Below, in pieces: positions 31,713-43,029 of a stretch of 64,000 nucleotides of DNA. The stretch lies in NCBI GenBank assembly GCA_018269055.1, contig JAFDVI010000020.1:496001-560000 (forward strand), read 5' to 3'. Position 1 is the stretch's first letter. Each line of letters opens with the position of its first letter. The stretch is from Acidobacteriota bacterium (GTDB lineage Bacteria; Acidobacteriota; Blastocatellia; RBC074). A program made the translations under genes and the position numbers. The notes under the pieces are model-generated. The model was not told the DNA's origin. It saw only the letters and a program-made list of their open reading frames with translations, and made no database searches.

Positions 31713-33146
31713 ATGAAAAATCAAATTGTCCGTTTGATCGGATTATTTTGCGCGGTGTCGTTGTTGTCGGTTTCGGCGCTGGCGCAGGCCAAAGCGCAGC
31801 AAACGGCGCTGGATCGGTACATTGCCCAAAAGGATTCCGTTTACGCCTGGAAGCTGGTCAAAACGATTGAAGGCGCAGGGTATCGCGGGTATGTGCTGGA
31901 GCTGACTTCGCAAACCTGGCGCAGCGAAAAGGATGTGGATCGTCCGGTGTGGAAACACTGGCTGACCATCATCAAGCCGGAAAAAGTTGTCGGCAACAAA
32001 GCGCTGCTGTTCATCGGCGGAGGCAAAAACAGCGATCCGGCTCCGACGAAAGTTTCCGCCCGTTCGGAGAAAATTGCCCTCGAAACGAACACCGTCGTTG
32101 CAGATCTGGGGATGGTGCCGAATCAGCCGTTGTTCTTTACTGATTCCAAAGACAAAGGCCGTTCGGAAGACGATTTGATTGCTTACACGCGCGTCAAACA
32201 TTTCACCACCAAAGATGATTTTTGGTTGGTGCGACTGGCAATGGTCAAAAGCGGCGTTCGCGCGATGGATGCAATTCAGGAATTTTTGGCCAGCGAAGCG
32301 GGCGGCAAAACCAAAATTGATCAGTTCGTGGTTGCCGGAGGTTCCAAGCGCGGCTGGACGACCTGGCTGGTTGGCGCAGTGGATAAACGTGTCGTGGCGA
32401 TCATGCCGTTGGTGATTGACGCGCTGAATTCCGAAGCGATCACGCGGCATCATTTTGAAGCTTATGGGTTCTTTTCCTCGGCGCTCAACGATTACGTCAA
32501 TCATGGATTGTTTCCGCACAAAATCGGCACGCCCGAATACAAAGCCGTTTTGGACATCGAAGACCCGTACAATTACCGCCATCGCGCCAGCTTGAAACTG
32601 CCGAAGTTCATGATCAACGCGGCGGGCGACCAATACTTTTTGCCGGACAATTCGCGGTTTTATTACAGCGAGTTGCCGGAAGAGAAACACATCCGCTATG
32701 TGCCGAACGCCAAACACGATCTGGCGGGTTCGGACGCGACGGAAAGCATGATCGCGTTTTACCAGGCGATTTTGTCCGGAAACCCGCGCCCGCGATTTTC
32801 GTGGGTGAAACAAAAAGACGGTTCGCTGGTCGTTAAGCCAATTGATAAACCTTTGCAGGTGAATCTGTGGCAGGCGACGAATCCGAATGCGCGCGATTTC
32901 CGGCTGGATGTGATTGGCAAGGCATACACCAGCACGCCGCTTCAAGCCGAGAAAAATGGCACATACGTTGGCCGCGTCGCCAAGCCGGAAAAAGGCTACA
33001 CCGCATTTTTCATCGAGATGGTGTACGACACCGGCGGCAAATATCCTTTCAAGTTCACCACCGAAGTCAGCGTTGTTCCGGATGTGTTGCCGTTTAAGTT
33101 TGAAGATGCAGCGAAGAAATACGCTTCGACGGCTCCGCACAAGTGA
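31713..33146 (+). CDS. PhoPQ-activated pathogenicity-related family hydrolase
   Basis: The 477-residue secreted protein has a signal peptide (LIGLFCAVSLLSVSALAQA) and belongs to the PhoPQ-activated pathogenicity-related (PqaA-type) family, an alpha/beta-hydrolase-like group. Landmarks are YAWKLVKTIEGAGYRGYVLE, WRSEKDVDRPVWKHWLTI, and the probable nucleophile region VVAGGSKRGWTTWLVG near residue 210. A likely Asp lies in INAAGDQYFLPDNSRFYY, and a His in VPNAKHDLAGSD. Ribosome-binding site GAGG precedes the ATG at 31713; an in-frame start at 31638 is unlikely. The substrate is unknown despite the family name. It is followed immediately by the palindromic repeat that IS110 interrupted. Confidence 0.85.
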   Translation: MKNQIVRLIGLFCAVSLLSVSALAQAKAQQTALDRYIAQKDSVYAWKLVKTIEGAGYRGYVLELTSQTWRSEKDVDRPVWKHWLTIIKPEKVVGNKALLFIGGGKNSDPAPTKVSARSEKIALETNTVVADLGMVPNQPLFFTDSKDKGRSEDDLIAYTRVKHFTTKDDFWLVRLAMVKSGVRAMDAIQEFLASEAGGKTKIDQFVVAGGSKRGWTTWLVGAVDKRVVAIMPLVIDALNSEAITRHHFEAYGFFSSALNDYVNHGLFPHKIGTPEYKAVLDIEDPYNYRHRASLKLPKFMINAAGDQYFLPDNSRFYYSELPEEKHIRYVPNAKHDLAGSDATESMIAFYQAILSGNPRPRFSWVKQKDGSLVVKPIDKPLQVNLWQATNPNARDFRLDVIGKAYTSTPLQAEKNGTYVGRVAKPEKGYTAFFIEMVYDTGGKYPFKFTTEVSVVPDVLPFKFEDAAKKYASTAPHK

Positions 33147-33157
33147 TGCTGGCTAGA

Positions 33158-33179
33158 TGTAGAAGCCCGCACGAAGCAA
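33158..33179. repeat. Left half of the palindromic repeat interrupted by IS110
   Basis: The stretch from 33158 (ATGTAGAAGCCCGCACGAAG, overlapping the repeat start) matches the left arm of the intact repeat at 7177. It breaks off after CACGAAG, where element sequence begins. The matching right half is at 34360-34395. Confidence 0.85.
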
Positions 33180-33191
33180 CTGTGAAAGAAG

Positions 33192-34300
<1,109 letters not shown>

Positions 34301-34333
34301 GGGACGTGTCCAAAATACTGCGGTTGGACAACA

Positions 34334-34361
34334 GATGGAACATACAAGATGGAACATACAA
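34334..34361. repeat. 14-bp tandem duplication at the IS110 left end
   Basis: GATGGAACATACAA is present twice in direct succession (34334-34347 and 34348-34361), and both copies are followed by G to give ACAAG. Either copy could serve as the left terminus with its AAG core. Confidence 0.9.
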
Positions 34362-34395
34362 GTAAGGGCGCCCTTACTCCGTGCGGGCTTCTGCA
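34360..34395. repeat. Right half of the palindromic repeat interrupted by IS110
   Basis: AAGTAAGGGCGCCCTTACTC opens this half, which runs to TGCGGGCTTCTGCA at 34395. Its centre, AGTAAGGGCGCCCTTACT (34361-34378), is a perfect palindrome. It matches the right arm of the copy at 7177 and continues the half found at 33158. Confidence 0.85.
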
Positions 34396-34396
34396 T

Positions 34397-34635
34397 TTAT
34401 TTATTGCCGATGCAGTACAGATTCTTTTCGCCGCGAATGAAGATTTTTCCGGCGGCGATGGCGGGCGAAGCAAGCACGGGTTCATCCAGCGAATTTGTGC
34501 CGAGCACCTCATGCTTCGGTCCGGCTTTGATGACGAAGGTATCGCCGTCTTCTCTGGTCAAAAAACAGTTTGCCGTCAAACGCGACGGCTGAAGCGCTGA
34601 AGCCGCGGGAATCGGAACCACGCTACCTTCGTATT
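34397..34635 (-). pseudogene. C-terminal remnant of a PQQ-type beta-propeller gene
   Basis: About 235 bp match the 3' end of the intact propeller gene at 41107 (about 26 differences counted by eye, the first 50 bp nearly identical). The remnant encodes GDTFVIKAGPKHEVLGTNSL and IRGEKNLYCIGNK. One extra A in a run near 34561-34566 shifts the frame relative to the intact copy, and everything upstream of that is missing: the kinase gene stop codon lies at 34634-34636, where similarity ends. It is therefore broken both by truncation and by frameshift. Confidence 0.85.
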
Positions 34636-37498
34636 AAGGCTCAGCTTCTAAAGACGCCAGCCAGAGGTTTGCTTCGGACGTTTTCAGGCCGAAATAGACG
34701 GTGCGGTTATCGCGGGAAATGCCGAGGGACTGAAACTGGTGGGGCGCGACGCTCAACAGCTCTTGCGCCTTTCGGCTGCGGCTGTCCAGCAGGTAGAGCT
34801 TGTCCTGAGCAAAAAAGAGCAGGCGCTGATTATCGTTTAACCAGTTCGGGCGCTCTCCAAACTCCGTCAGGCGCTCGTACCGCTGAGCGTCGAACGAGTA
34901 ACTGTAGATGCCGTCCTTGTGCCCGACCAGTTTTCGTCCGTCCGCAGACCACGACCAGATCATCAACTCTGCTGGGGCGTCCGCTGCCGGCAGAGTCTGG
35001 GGCGTTTGTTGCGGCCAGGACTGATTGGCGTCAACGATGAGAGGGGGGCCTGTCGCGAAGTTGCAGAGCAGCCGCTGGCCATCGGGTGACCAGACTGGCG
35101 CTTGTGCGCTTGGCCCTGATGTGTAACTGAATTGCCGCAGCCCGCTGCCATCCGGTTTGATCAACCAATATTCGTACCGTCCGCTCCGGTCCGAGAAAAA
35201 GACGATCTGTCGCCCGTCCGGCGACCAGCGCGGTGCACGGTCTTTGTATTTGTCATCGGTGATTTGCCGCAAGCCCGTGCCGTCGCGGCGCACGATAAAA
35301 AGGTCTTCTTGTTTGTCCCCAGTCGCACCGAAGACAACCCATTCACCGTCCGGAGAGAAATCGGGATCGGTAGCGATGCGGGAACCTTGTGTGATCCAGA
35401 CTGGTTTTGCTTTGATCCTCGCTTTGACAGGATCAAAGCTGACTTGCTGTAGATTGATCTGAGGGACGACCTGCGCATAGGCCAGATGCCGCCCGTCGCG
35501 CGAAAAGCTGATGTAACCGCTATAAGTCGCCGGAGTCGTGACCGGCTCGGGCGCTCCCAAAAGTTTTCCCGTCTGTTCGACGATCGGAACACGCCACAGG
35601 TTCATGCTGCCGCCTCGGTCGGAAGCAAAATACAGGTACCGGCCATCAGGCGACCAGACCGGATTCCAATCCAACGCCGAATCGCTGGTCACCGCCACCG
35701 GCTCGCCGCCACGCTCCCCAATCGTCCAGATGTCTCGCTGTCCGCCGCGACGAATTCCCCAGTAAGCGATTCTGTCGCCGTGTGGAGACCAGTTGGGTTG
35801 GACGGCATCCGTTTCTGTCACCTGCCGCGTCCTGCCGGTGGCGACATTCACTACGCGCAAGGAGCCTGGAAAATTGCCGCGCTCACTCGGTCTGGCAAAG
35901 GAGCCGATCGAGTACGCGACCTCTCGCCCGTCCGGCGACCACGCAGGGTTGTAACCGCCTTCAACCAGACGGCGCACCTTCTCGCCCGTCGCGCCCATCA
36001 CGAAGATGCCGCCGCCTTCCCGATCCGAACGAAACACGATCTGTTCGCCATCGGGAGAAAAGGCCGGTTGGATATCGTTAGCCGCCGAGTCTTTGGTTAA
36101 ATTGATCGGCGTCGCTCCGCTCACTCGCTGCAAGTAAATGTCCCAATTGCCCGCTTTATCGCTGGTGTAAACCAGCAACTTGCCGTCCGGCGACAGGCTG
36201 GGGTAAATCTCCTGTCCAGGCGTTCGGGTGAGTTGGGTGAAACTGGCGGCTCTCAGCGCAAGCGGCTGCATGGTTCTTACGCCGAACCAGCGCCAATATC
36301 CGGCGATGGCCAGAACCATCATTGCGCCAGCGGCGATTGCTGCTTTCGGAATCCAGCCGCGCCGATTTGGCGGGCGCGACAATTGGGAAACCGCGCCGCC
36401 GTCCGCCTTGATCGCTCCCGAATCGTCTTTGAGCGTTTTCAGTGCGGCTTTCAGCTCCGCGGCGGTCTGGAAACGCTGCTCCGGTTTCTTCTCCAGGGCA
36501 CGTTCGATGATCCATTGCAATTCTATCGGCAGGTCGGGCTGCGAATTCGCGATGGGAGCCGGCGTGTGATGCAGAATCGCGTCGTAAATGGCCGCGTTAC
36601 TCGCGCCCTGGAATGGCCGATGCCCGGTGACCATTTCATACAACATCACTCCGAAACTGAAGATGTCTGTCCGATGATCGAGTTGTTGCGCCAGCGCCTG
36701 TTCCGGCGACATGTAACTGATCGTTCCCAGCACGGTTCCCGGATCGGTATTCACCTGAACAGCGGCTGGCGCTTGGGCACCCGGCTCGCCGCGATCAGTC
36801 AGTTTAGCCAGCCCGAAATCCAGCACTTTCACCAAACCGTCAGGGCGCACCATCACATTTTCCGGTTTGAGGTCACGGTGTACGATCCCGGCCTGGTGAG
36901 CGGCGATGAGTGCGTCGGCGACCTGCACAGCAATTTCCAACACAGTCGGCAACCGTAAAGGCTCCGCCAACATTTTTCGCAGCATCTGCCCTTCGACAAA
37001 TTCGGTGACAATGTAGTGTGTCCCATCGGTCTCACCGATTTCGTGAATGGTGATGATGTTGGGATGGTTCAGCGCGCTCGCCGCTTTGGCTTCCTGCGCA
37101 AAACGCCGCACGAGGGTTCGGCTGCGGGTGAACTGCTCGGGTAGGAGTTTGAGCGCGACGTTGCGTTCAAGTTGTGAGTCGCGCGCCAGCCAGACTTCGC
37201 CCATTCCGCCCGCGCCCAGCAGCGAAACAAGCTGGTAGTGCTTAATTTGTTTGCCTGCGGCTGAAGTGGGGGGATTTTGCGCCAGCAGCGAAGCGGCCAC
37301 GTGCATGGCCGGACAAGTGAGAAATTCTTCGGATTCGCTATGATGGGCCAGCAGGTTTTCGACCTCAGCCCGCAATTCGGCGTTATCGCCCCTCTTCGGG
37401 CCACAAGCCTGATCCAGAAAGGCGGCGCGTTGTTCTGGGGCGAGTTCAAGCGCCTGGTCAAATATCCGGCCGATGCGTTGATAGCGTTCGGGAGTCAT
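34634..37498 (-). CDS. Ser/Thr protein kinase with TolB-like WD40 (PD40) C-terminus
   Basis: The 954-residue membrane kinase starts at the ATG at 37498, which overlaps the sigma-factor stop as ATGA. The N-terminal region resembles sigma-linked kinase leaders (ERYQRIGRIFDQALELAPEQ). The kinase domain (about 85-355) has LLGAGGMGEVWLARD, the Lys in VALKLLPE, HRDLKPENVM near 205, DFGLAKL near 228, and the activation-segment GTISYMSPEQ. One membrane helix (about 393-412) leads to an extracytoplasmic propeller (430-950) with many PSLSPDGKLLVYTSD-type PD40 repeats. All catalytic residues are present. The ligand of the propeller is unknown. Confidence 0.92.
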   Translation of the reverse strand: MTPERYQRIGRIFDQALELAPEQRAAFLDQACGPKRGDNAELRAEVENLLAHHSESEEFLTCPAMHVAASLLAQNPPTSAAGKQIKHYQLVSLLGAGGMGEVWLARDSQLERNVALKLLPEQFTRSRTLVRRFAQEAKAASALNHPNIITIHEIGETDGTHYIVTEFVEGQMLRKMLAEPLRLPTVLEIAVQVADALIAAHQAGIVHRDLKPENVMVRPDGLVKVLDFGLAKLTDRGEPGAQAPAAVQVNTDPGTVLGTISYMSPEQALAQQLDHRTDIFSFGVMLYEMVTGHRPFQGASNAAIYDAILHHTPAPIANSQPDLPIELQWIIERALEKKPEQRFQTAAELKAALKTLKDDSGAIKADGGAVSQLSRPPNRRGWIPKAAIAAGAMMVLAIAGYWRWFGVRTMQPLALRAASFTQLTRTPGQEIYPSLSPDGKLLVYTSDKAGNWDIYLQRVSGATPINLTKDSAANDIQPAFSPDGEQIVFRSDREGGGIFVMGATGEKVRRLVEGGYNPAWSPDGREVAYSIGSFARPSERGNFPGSLRVVNVATGRTRQVTETDAVQPNWSPHGDRIAYWGIRRGGQRDIWTIGERGGEPVAVTSDSALDWNPVWSPDGRYLYFASDRGGSMNLWRVPIVEQTGKLLGAPEPVTTPATYSGYISFSRDGRHLAYAQVVPQINLQQVSFDPVKARIKAKPVWITQGSRIATDPDFSPDGEWVVFGATGDKQEDLFIVRRDGTGLRQITDDKYKDRAPRWSPDGRQIVFFSDRSGRYEYWLIKPDGSGLRQFSYTSGPSAQAPVWSPDGQRLLCNFATGPPLIVDANQSWPQQTPQTLPAADAPAELMIWSWSADGRKLVGHKDGIYSYSFDAQRYERLTEFGERPNWLNDNQRLLFFAQDKLYLLDSRSRKAQELLSVAPHQFQSLGISRDNRTVYFGLKTSEANLWLASLEAEP

Positions 37499-38067
37499 GT
37501 TGTCGCAGTCAATTGCTGATGTAACCAAGCTTGTGCCATGCGCCAGTCTCGCCGCACGGTACTGACGGAAACGGCCAACACTTCGGCGGCTTCCTCCAGG
37601 CTAAGCCCACCAAAGAAACGCAGTTCAACCGTGCGAGCCTGCCGCGGATCGAGTCTTTCCAGCGCGGTCAGCGCGTCATCAAGCGCCACCAGATCGGGAT
37701 TCTGCCGCGTACTGGTGGCAGCGGCTTTGGAGAGCGAAACCTGGATGGCCTGACCGCCACGTTTTGCCGCCTGCTGTTCGCGGGCGAATTGCACCAGGAT
37801 GTGGCGCATCAGCGTCGCCGCCACACCGAAAAAATGGGCGCGGTTCTGCCATTCAACCTCCTGCCAGTCAATCAACCGCACAAACGCCTCGTTGACCAGC
37901 GCCGTTGTTTGCAACACGTGTCCGCGCCGTTCGCCGGCCAGATAGCTGTGCGCCAACCGGTGCAGTTCGCGATACACCAGCGGCGTCAGTTGGTCGAGCG
38001 CTTCCTGATCTCCCTGGTTCCAGGCCACCAGCAGTTCGGTAATGGTTGGTGATGACGAAGGTCTCAT
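37495..38067 (-). CDS. ECF-type RNA polymerase sigma factor (TIGR02999-like)
   Basis: The 190-residue sigma-70 factor has region 2 (LTPLVYRELHRLAHSYLAGE, ALVNEAFVRLID, RAHFFGVAATLMRHILVQFA) and a region 4 helix-turn-helix (TVELRFFGGLSLEEAAEVLAVSVSTVRR in parts). The LxxTALVNEAFVRL pattern is that of the ECF subgroup described by TIGR02999, which is common in Acidobacteria and Planctomycetes beside Ser/Thr kinases. No anti-sigma gene is adjacent; the coupled kinase (4-bp overlap) is the likely partner, perhaps acting by phosphorylation. GGGAGC lies just upstream of the ATG. Confidence 0.92.
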   Translation of the reverse strand: MRPSSSPTITELLVAWNQGDQEALDQLTPLVYRELHRLAHSYLAGERRGHVLQTTALVNEAFVRLIDWQEVEWQNRAHFFGVAATLMRHILVQFAREQQAAKRGGQAIQVSLSKAAATSTRQNPDLVALDDALTALERLDPRQARTVELRFFGGLSLEEAAEVLAVSVSTVRRDWRMAQAWLHQQLTATT

Positions 38068-38238
38068 AGCTCCCTACAAGTCGCTGCAACGAAAGCTCCT
38101 ATAAGGTATCACAGTGGTTTTATCTGGCCATAACGGGCAGGTTCGCTGATTTTTCCCGATCTCCGTGAACATTTTTGCGCGCCAATTCCCCCTTAACCAA
38201 TGAGAGCAATCGTGACCCAATTGGATGAGGACACAACT

Positions 38239-38297
38239 ATGAAAAAACAATATCCCCCTTTGCAATCACGCCGGCCACCAACCGGAGGAGAAAAACT

Positions 38298-38301
<4 letters not shown>
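38239..38301 (+). CDS. Possible 20-residue leader ORF coupled to the ScsC-like gene
   Basis: ATG at 38239, preceded by GAGGAC, opens a 20-residue frame (MKKQYPPLQSRRPPTGGEKL) whose TGA overlaps the next ATG as ATGA (38298-38301). The end of this frame contains the ribosome-binding site GGAGGAG of the next gene. This fits a translated leader that controls access to the downstream site. The coding status is inferred only from the overlap. Confidence 0.35.
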
Positions 38302-39128
<827 letters not shown>

Positions 39129-39237
39129 GTCGGCCTGCCGGCGCTACGCCGATCGCTCGCTTACGGACTTGACGAAGCGCTGCATGCGCCGGTCTGTCCA
39201 GTCACAAGGTCACTAACGCGAACAGAAAGAGGAAAGT

Positions 39238-40968
<1,731 letters not shown>

Positions 40969-40977
40969 TATGCAGTA

Positions 40978-41011
40978 GGAAGCTGGGCGCGCAAGCCATC
41001 GCCCAGCTTCC
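40978..41011 (+). terminator. Hairpin between convergent genes (possible terminator)
   Basis: GGAAGCTGGGCG (40978-40989) pairs exactly with CGCCCAGCTTCC (41000-41011) across a 10-nt loop. It begins 10 bp after the Cys-rich gene stop. There is no T-run, so termination would be Rho-dependent or the hairpin may instead protect the 3' end. Confidence 0.55.
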
Positions 41012-41106
41012 AATGTGGCCCGGGCTTCCGATTCAACCGCGAACGACGTCCAATTTCTGCTTTTTTGGACAAGACGAAAAGCTGACTTTGGCACAGCGCG
41101 CCAAAT

Positions 41107-42441
41107 TTATTTGCCGATGCAGTACAGATTCTTTTCGCCGCGAATGAAGATTTTTCCGGCGGCAATGGCGGGTGAAGCCAGCACAGGTTCATCCAGCGAA
41201 TTGGTGCCGAGCACTTCATGTTTCGGCCCGGCTTTGATAACGAAAGTATCGCCGTCTTCGCTGGTCAAAAACAGCTTGCCGTCAAAGGCTACGGGCGAGG
41301 CGCTGAAACTTGCCGGAATCGGAACCCTGCCGCCTTCGTATTTGATTTCGCCGGTTTTGGCTTCGATGCAGGTCAAAATGCCTTTGTCGCTGATCAAGTA
41401 CAGGTACTCGCCGTACAGAATCGGCGACGCGACGTAAGCAGTGCCCTTGTCATAACTCCACACCAGATTTTTCGTGCCGGTCAGATTGCCTGAACCGCCG
41501 AACTTGATGCCCATCGCGCGTTTGTTCGGATAGCCCGCCGCCAGAAAGACCATTTCGTCATTCGCCACGGGACTCGGAATGCCCCAGCCTCTGACGCCTT
41601 CGCAACTCCACAACTCTTTGCCTGTTGCCGGGTCATACGCGACAACCGTTTCCCAGCCGTTGGTAATCAATTCGTCATGATTGCCGCTGTGCACGATCAG
41701 CGGCGTTGCGTGTGTTTTTCGATGGTCGCGTTTGACGCGCCAGACTTCCTTGCCCGTGCGTTTGTCCACGGCGGAGATGAACGACAATTGCGGCCCGCCG
41801 TCTTCCAGGTCGCATTGCAGAATAATCAAATCTCTGTACAACACCGGCGAAGTCCCTGGCCCCATGCCGACTTTGCTGATTTTGCCGATGTTTGTTTTCC
41901 AGACCAGCTTGCCGTTGAAGTCGTAACAGTACAGCCCTTCGGCTTCAAAAAAAGCGTAGACAAACTTGCCGTCGGTGACCGGTGTGCCCGAAGCGTATGT
42001 ATTTTTTCGATGGCGGTCGTCATACACAGTGCCTTCGTACGCGACCTGTTCCCACAGGATTTTGCCCGTTGCGCGATCCAGGCAAATCACTTTCAGCGTG
42101 TGTTTGCGGTTTCCAGACATGGCATCGGGATGCACCCAGACCTTTCCGCTGCGAACGTGCTCGACGGCTTTTGCGCCGGGAACGATGTCGCCTTCGATGT
42201 CCGTGGTCAGAAATATCCGGTTTCCCCACACGACGGGCGAAGAATGTCCGCGTCCCGGCAAAGGCGTTTTCCACTGAATGTTTTTGTCGGCGCTCCATTG
42301 ATCAGGCAGGTTCTTTTCCGTGGAGATGCCGCTGCCATTCGGGCCACGGAACTGCGGCCAGTTGGTCGTTTGGGCCAGACAAGTCAATGCGCCTGCCAGG
42401 CAAAGAAGGACGAGTAAGATCGGGGTGGTAGTTGGTTTCAT
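41107..42441 (-). CDS. Secreted PQQ-type beta-propeller protein 1
   Basis: The 444-residue protein has a signal peptide (ILLVLLCLAGALTCLAQ). Propeller blades carry the Asp-xx-Thr-Gly-Lys-x-x-Trp pattern: CLDRATGKILWEQ near 125, YDFNGKLVWKTN, AVDKRTGKEVWRV, YDPATGKELWSC and CIEAKTGEIKYEG. It opens NWPQFRGPNGSGIS, as do its paralogues. It has the BamB-like non-enzymatic propeller form; no quinoprotein dehydrogenase active-site region is present, so PQQ binding should not be assumed. It is last in a minus-strand series and is the closest relative of the remnant at 34397. Confidence 0.85.
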   Translation of the reverse strand: MKPTTTPILLVLLCLAGALTCLAQTTNWPQFRGPNGSGISTEKNLPDQWSADKNIQWKTPLPGRGHSSPVVWGNRIFLTTDIEGDIVPGAKAVEHVRSGKVWVHPDAMSGNRKHTLKVICLDRATGKILWEQVAYEGTVYDDRHRKNTYASGTPVTDGKFVYAFFEAEGLYCYDFNGKLVWKTNIGKISKVGMGPGTSPVLYRDLIILQCDLEDGGPQLSFISAVDKRTGKEVWRVKRDHRKTHATPLIVHSGNHDELITNGWETVVAYDPATGKELWSCEGVRGWGIPSPVANDEMVFLAAGYPNKRAMGIKFGGSGNLTGTKNLVWSYDKGTAYVASPILYGEYLYLISDKGILTCIEAKTGEIKYEGGRVPIPASFSASPVAFDGKLFLTSEDGDTFVIKAGPKHEVLGTNSLDEPVLASPAIAAGKIFIRGEKNLYCIGK

Positions 42442-42475
42442 ATCGGTCGCCTGTTACGTCAGTTCAAAATGATTT

Positions 42476-42501
42476 GGGGCAGCGATGCTAATCACTGCCC
42501 C
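42476..42501 (-). terminator. Candidate terminator after the small secreted-protein gene
   Basis: GGGGCAGCGAT and ATCACTGCCCC form an 11-bp stem with one G-T type mismatch and a 4-nt loop. On the minus strand it is followed by AAATCATTTT, a weak T-tract. It separates the 42528 and 41107 genes, so the last propeller may have its own promoter or rely on readthrough. Confidence 0.5.
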
Positions 42502-42527
42502 GTCAGGTTTCAAGCTTTTGGATGCCG

Positions 42528-43019
42528 CTATTCGACTTTGTTGAACACGCGTTTGGTTTCAAAGGTGCCTTGGGGGCGGTCAATGTAATAATCCACAATC
42601 AATGCTTTGCCATCGGCAGACATCGTCCATTTGCGGGTGACAGTGGAAACAACTTTGCCATCCACAGAGGTTTCGTCCTTGATCATCAACCCGCGACCGT
42701 TTGGCAACCACGAAGCAATTCGTTTGCCCGAAGCGTTGGGCGGCGCTGCGGGTTTGAACTCGGTTTCTTTGCCGTCCAACGTGTAGGTTTCGGTAATCGC
42801 TTGTTGGGCTGTCGTTGCGGTTTTCACTTTGGTGTCAAACGTGATTTTGTCACCCGATTGCGTGATTGTCGCCGATTGTTCCAGCCCTGGCGGATTGCTG
42901 AAGCTTTTGAGCTTGTCCAGTTCCCATTTGCCGCTGAAATTCAGCTTCTGAAACGCAAACGTTCCGCTCAACAAACCGAGGAGCAACGCAAATCCGAGGA
43001 ACAACGTTTTGGTCTTCAT
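42528..43019 (-). CDS. Small secreted lipocalin-like protein
   Basis: The 163-residue protein has a signal peptide (TLFLGFALLLGLLSGTFAFQ). The mature part is all beta: LNFSGKWELDKLKSF, SATITQSGDKITFDTKV, ETYTLDGKETEFKP and KVVSTVTRKWTMSADGKALI. The opening F-SGKW-LD-KS resembles small lipocalin-like secreted proteins that are frequent in Acidobacteria. No ligand or enzyme motif is visible. It begins 10 bp after the stop of the upstream propeller gene, so it is cotranscribed with it. Confidence 0.7.
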   Translation of the reverse strand: MKTKTLFLGFALLLGLLSGTFAFQKLNFSGKWELDKLKSFSNPPGLEQSATITQSGDKITFDTKVKTATTAQQAITETYTLDGKETEFKPAAPPNASGKRIASWLPNGRGLMIKDETSVDGKVVSTVTRKWTMSADGKALIVDYYIDRPQGTFETKRVFNKVE

Positions 43020-43029
43020 TTTTTGCCTC

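Noticed and set aside
39129-39237. Possible hairpin repeat between the ScsC-like and Cys-rich genes
   Set aside because: GC-rich half-matches are present, but no stem longer than about 5 bp could be drawn with confidence.
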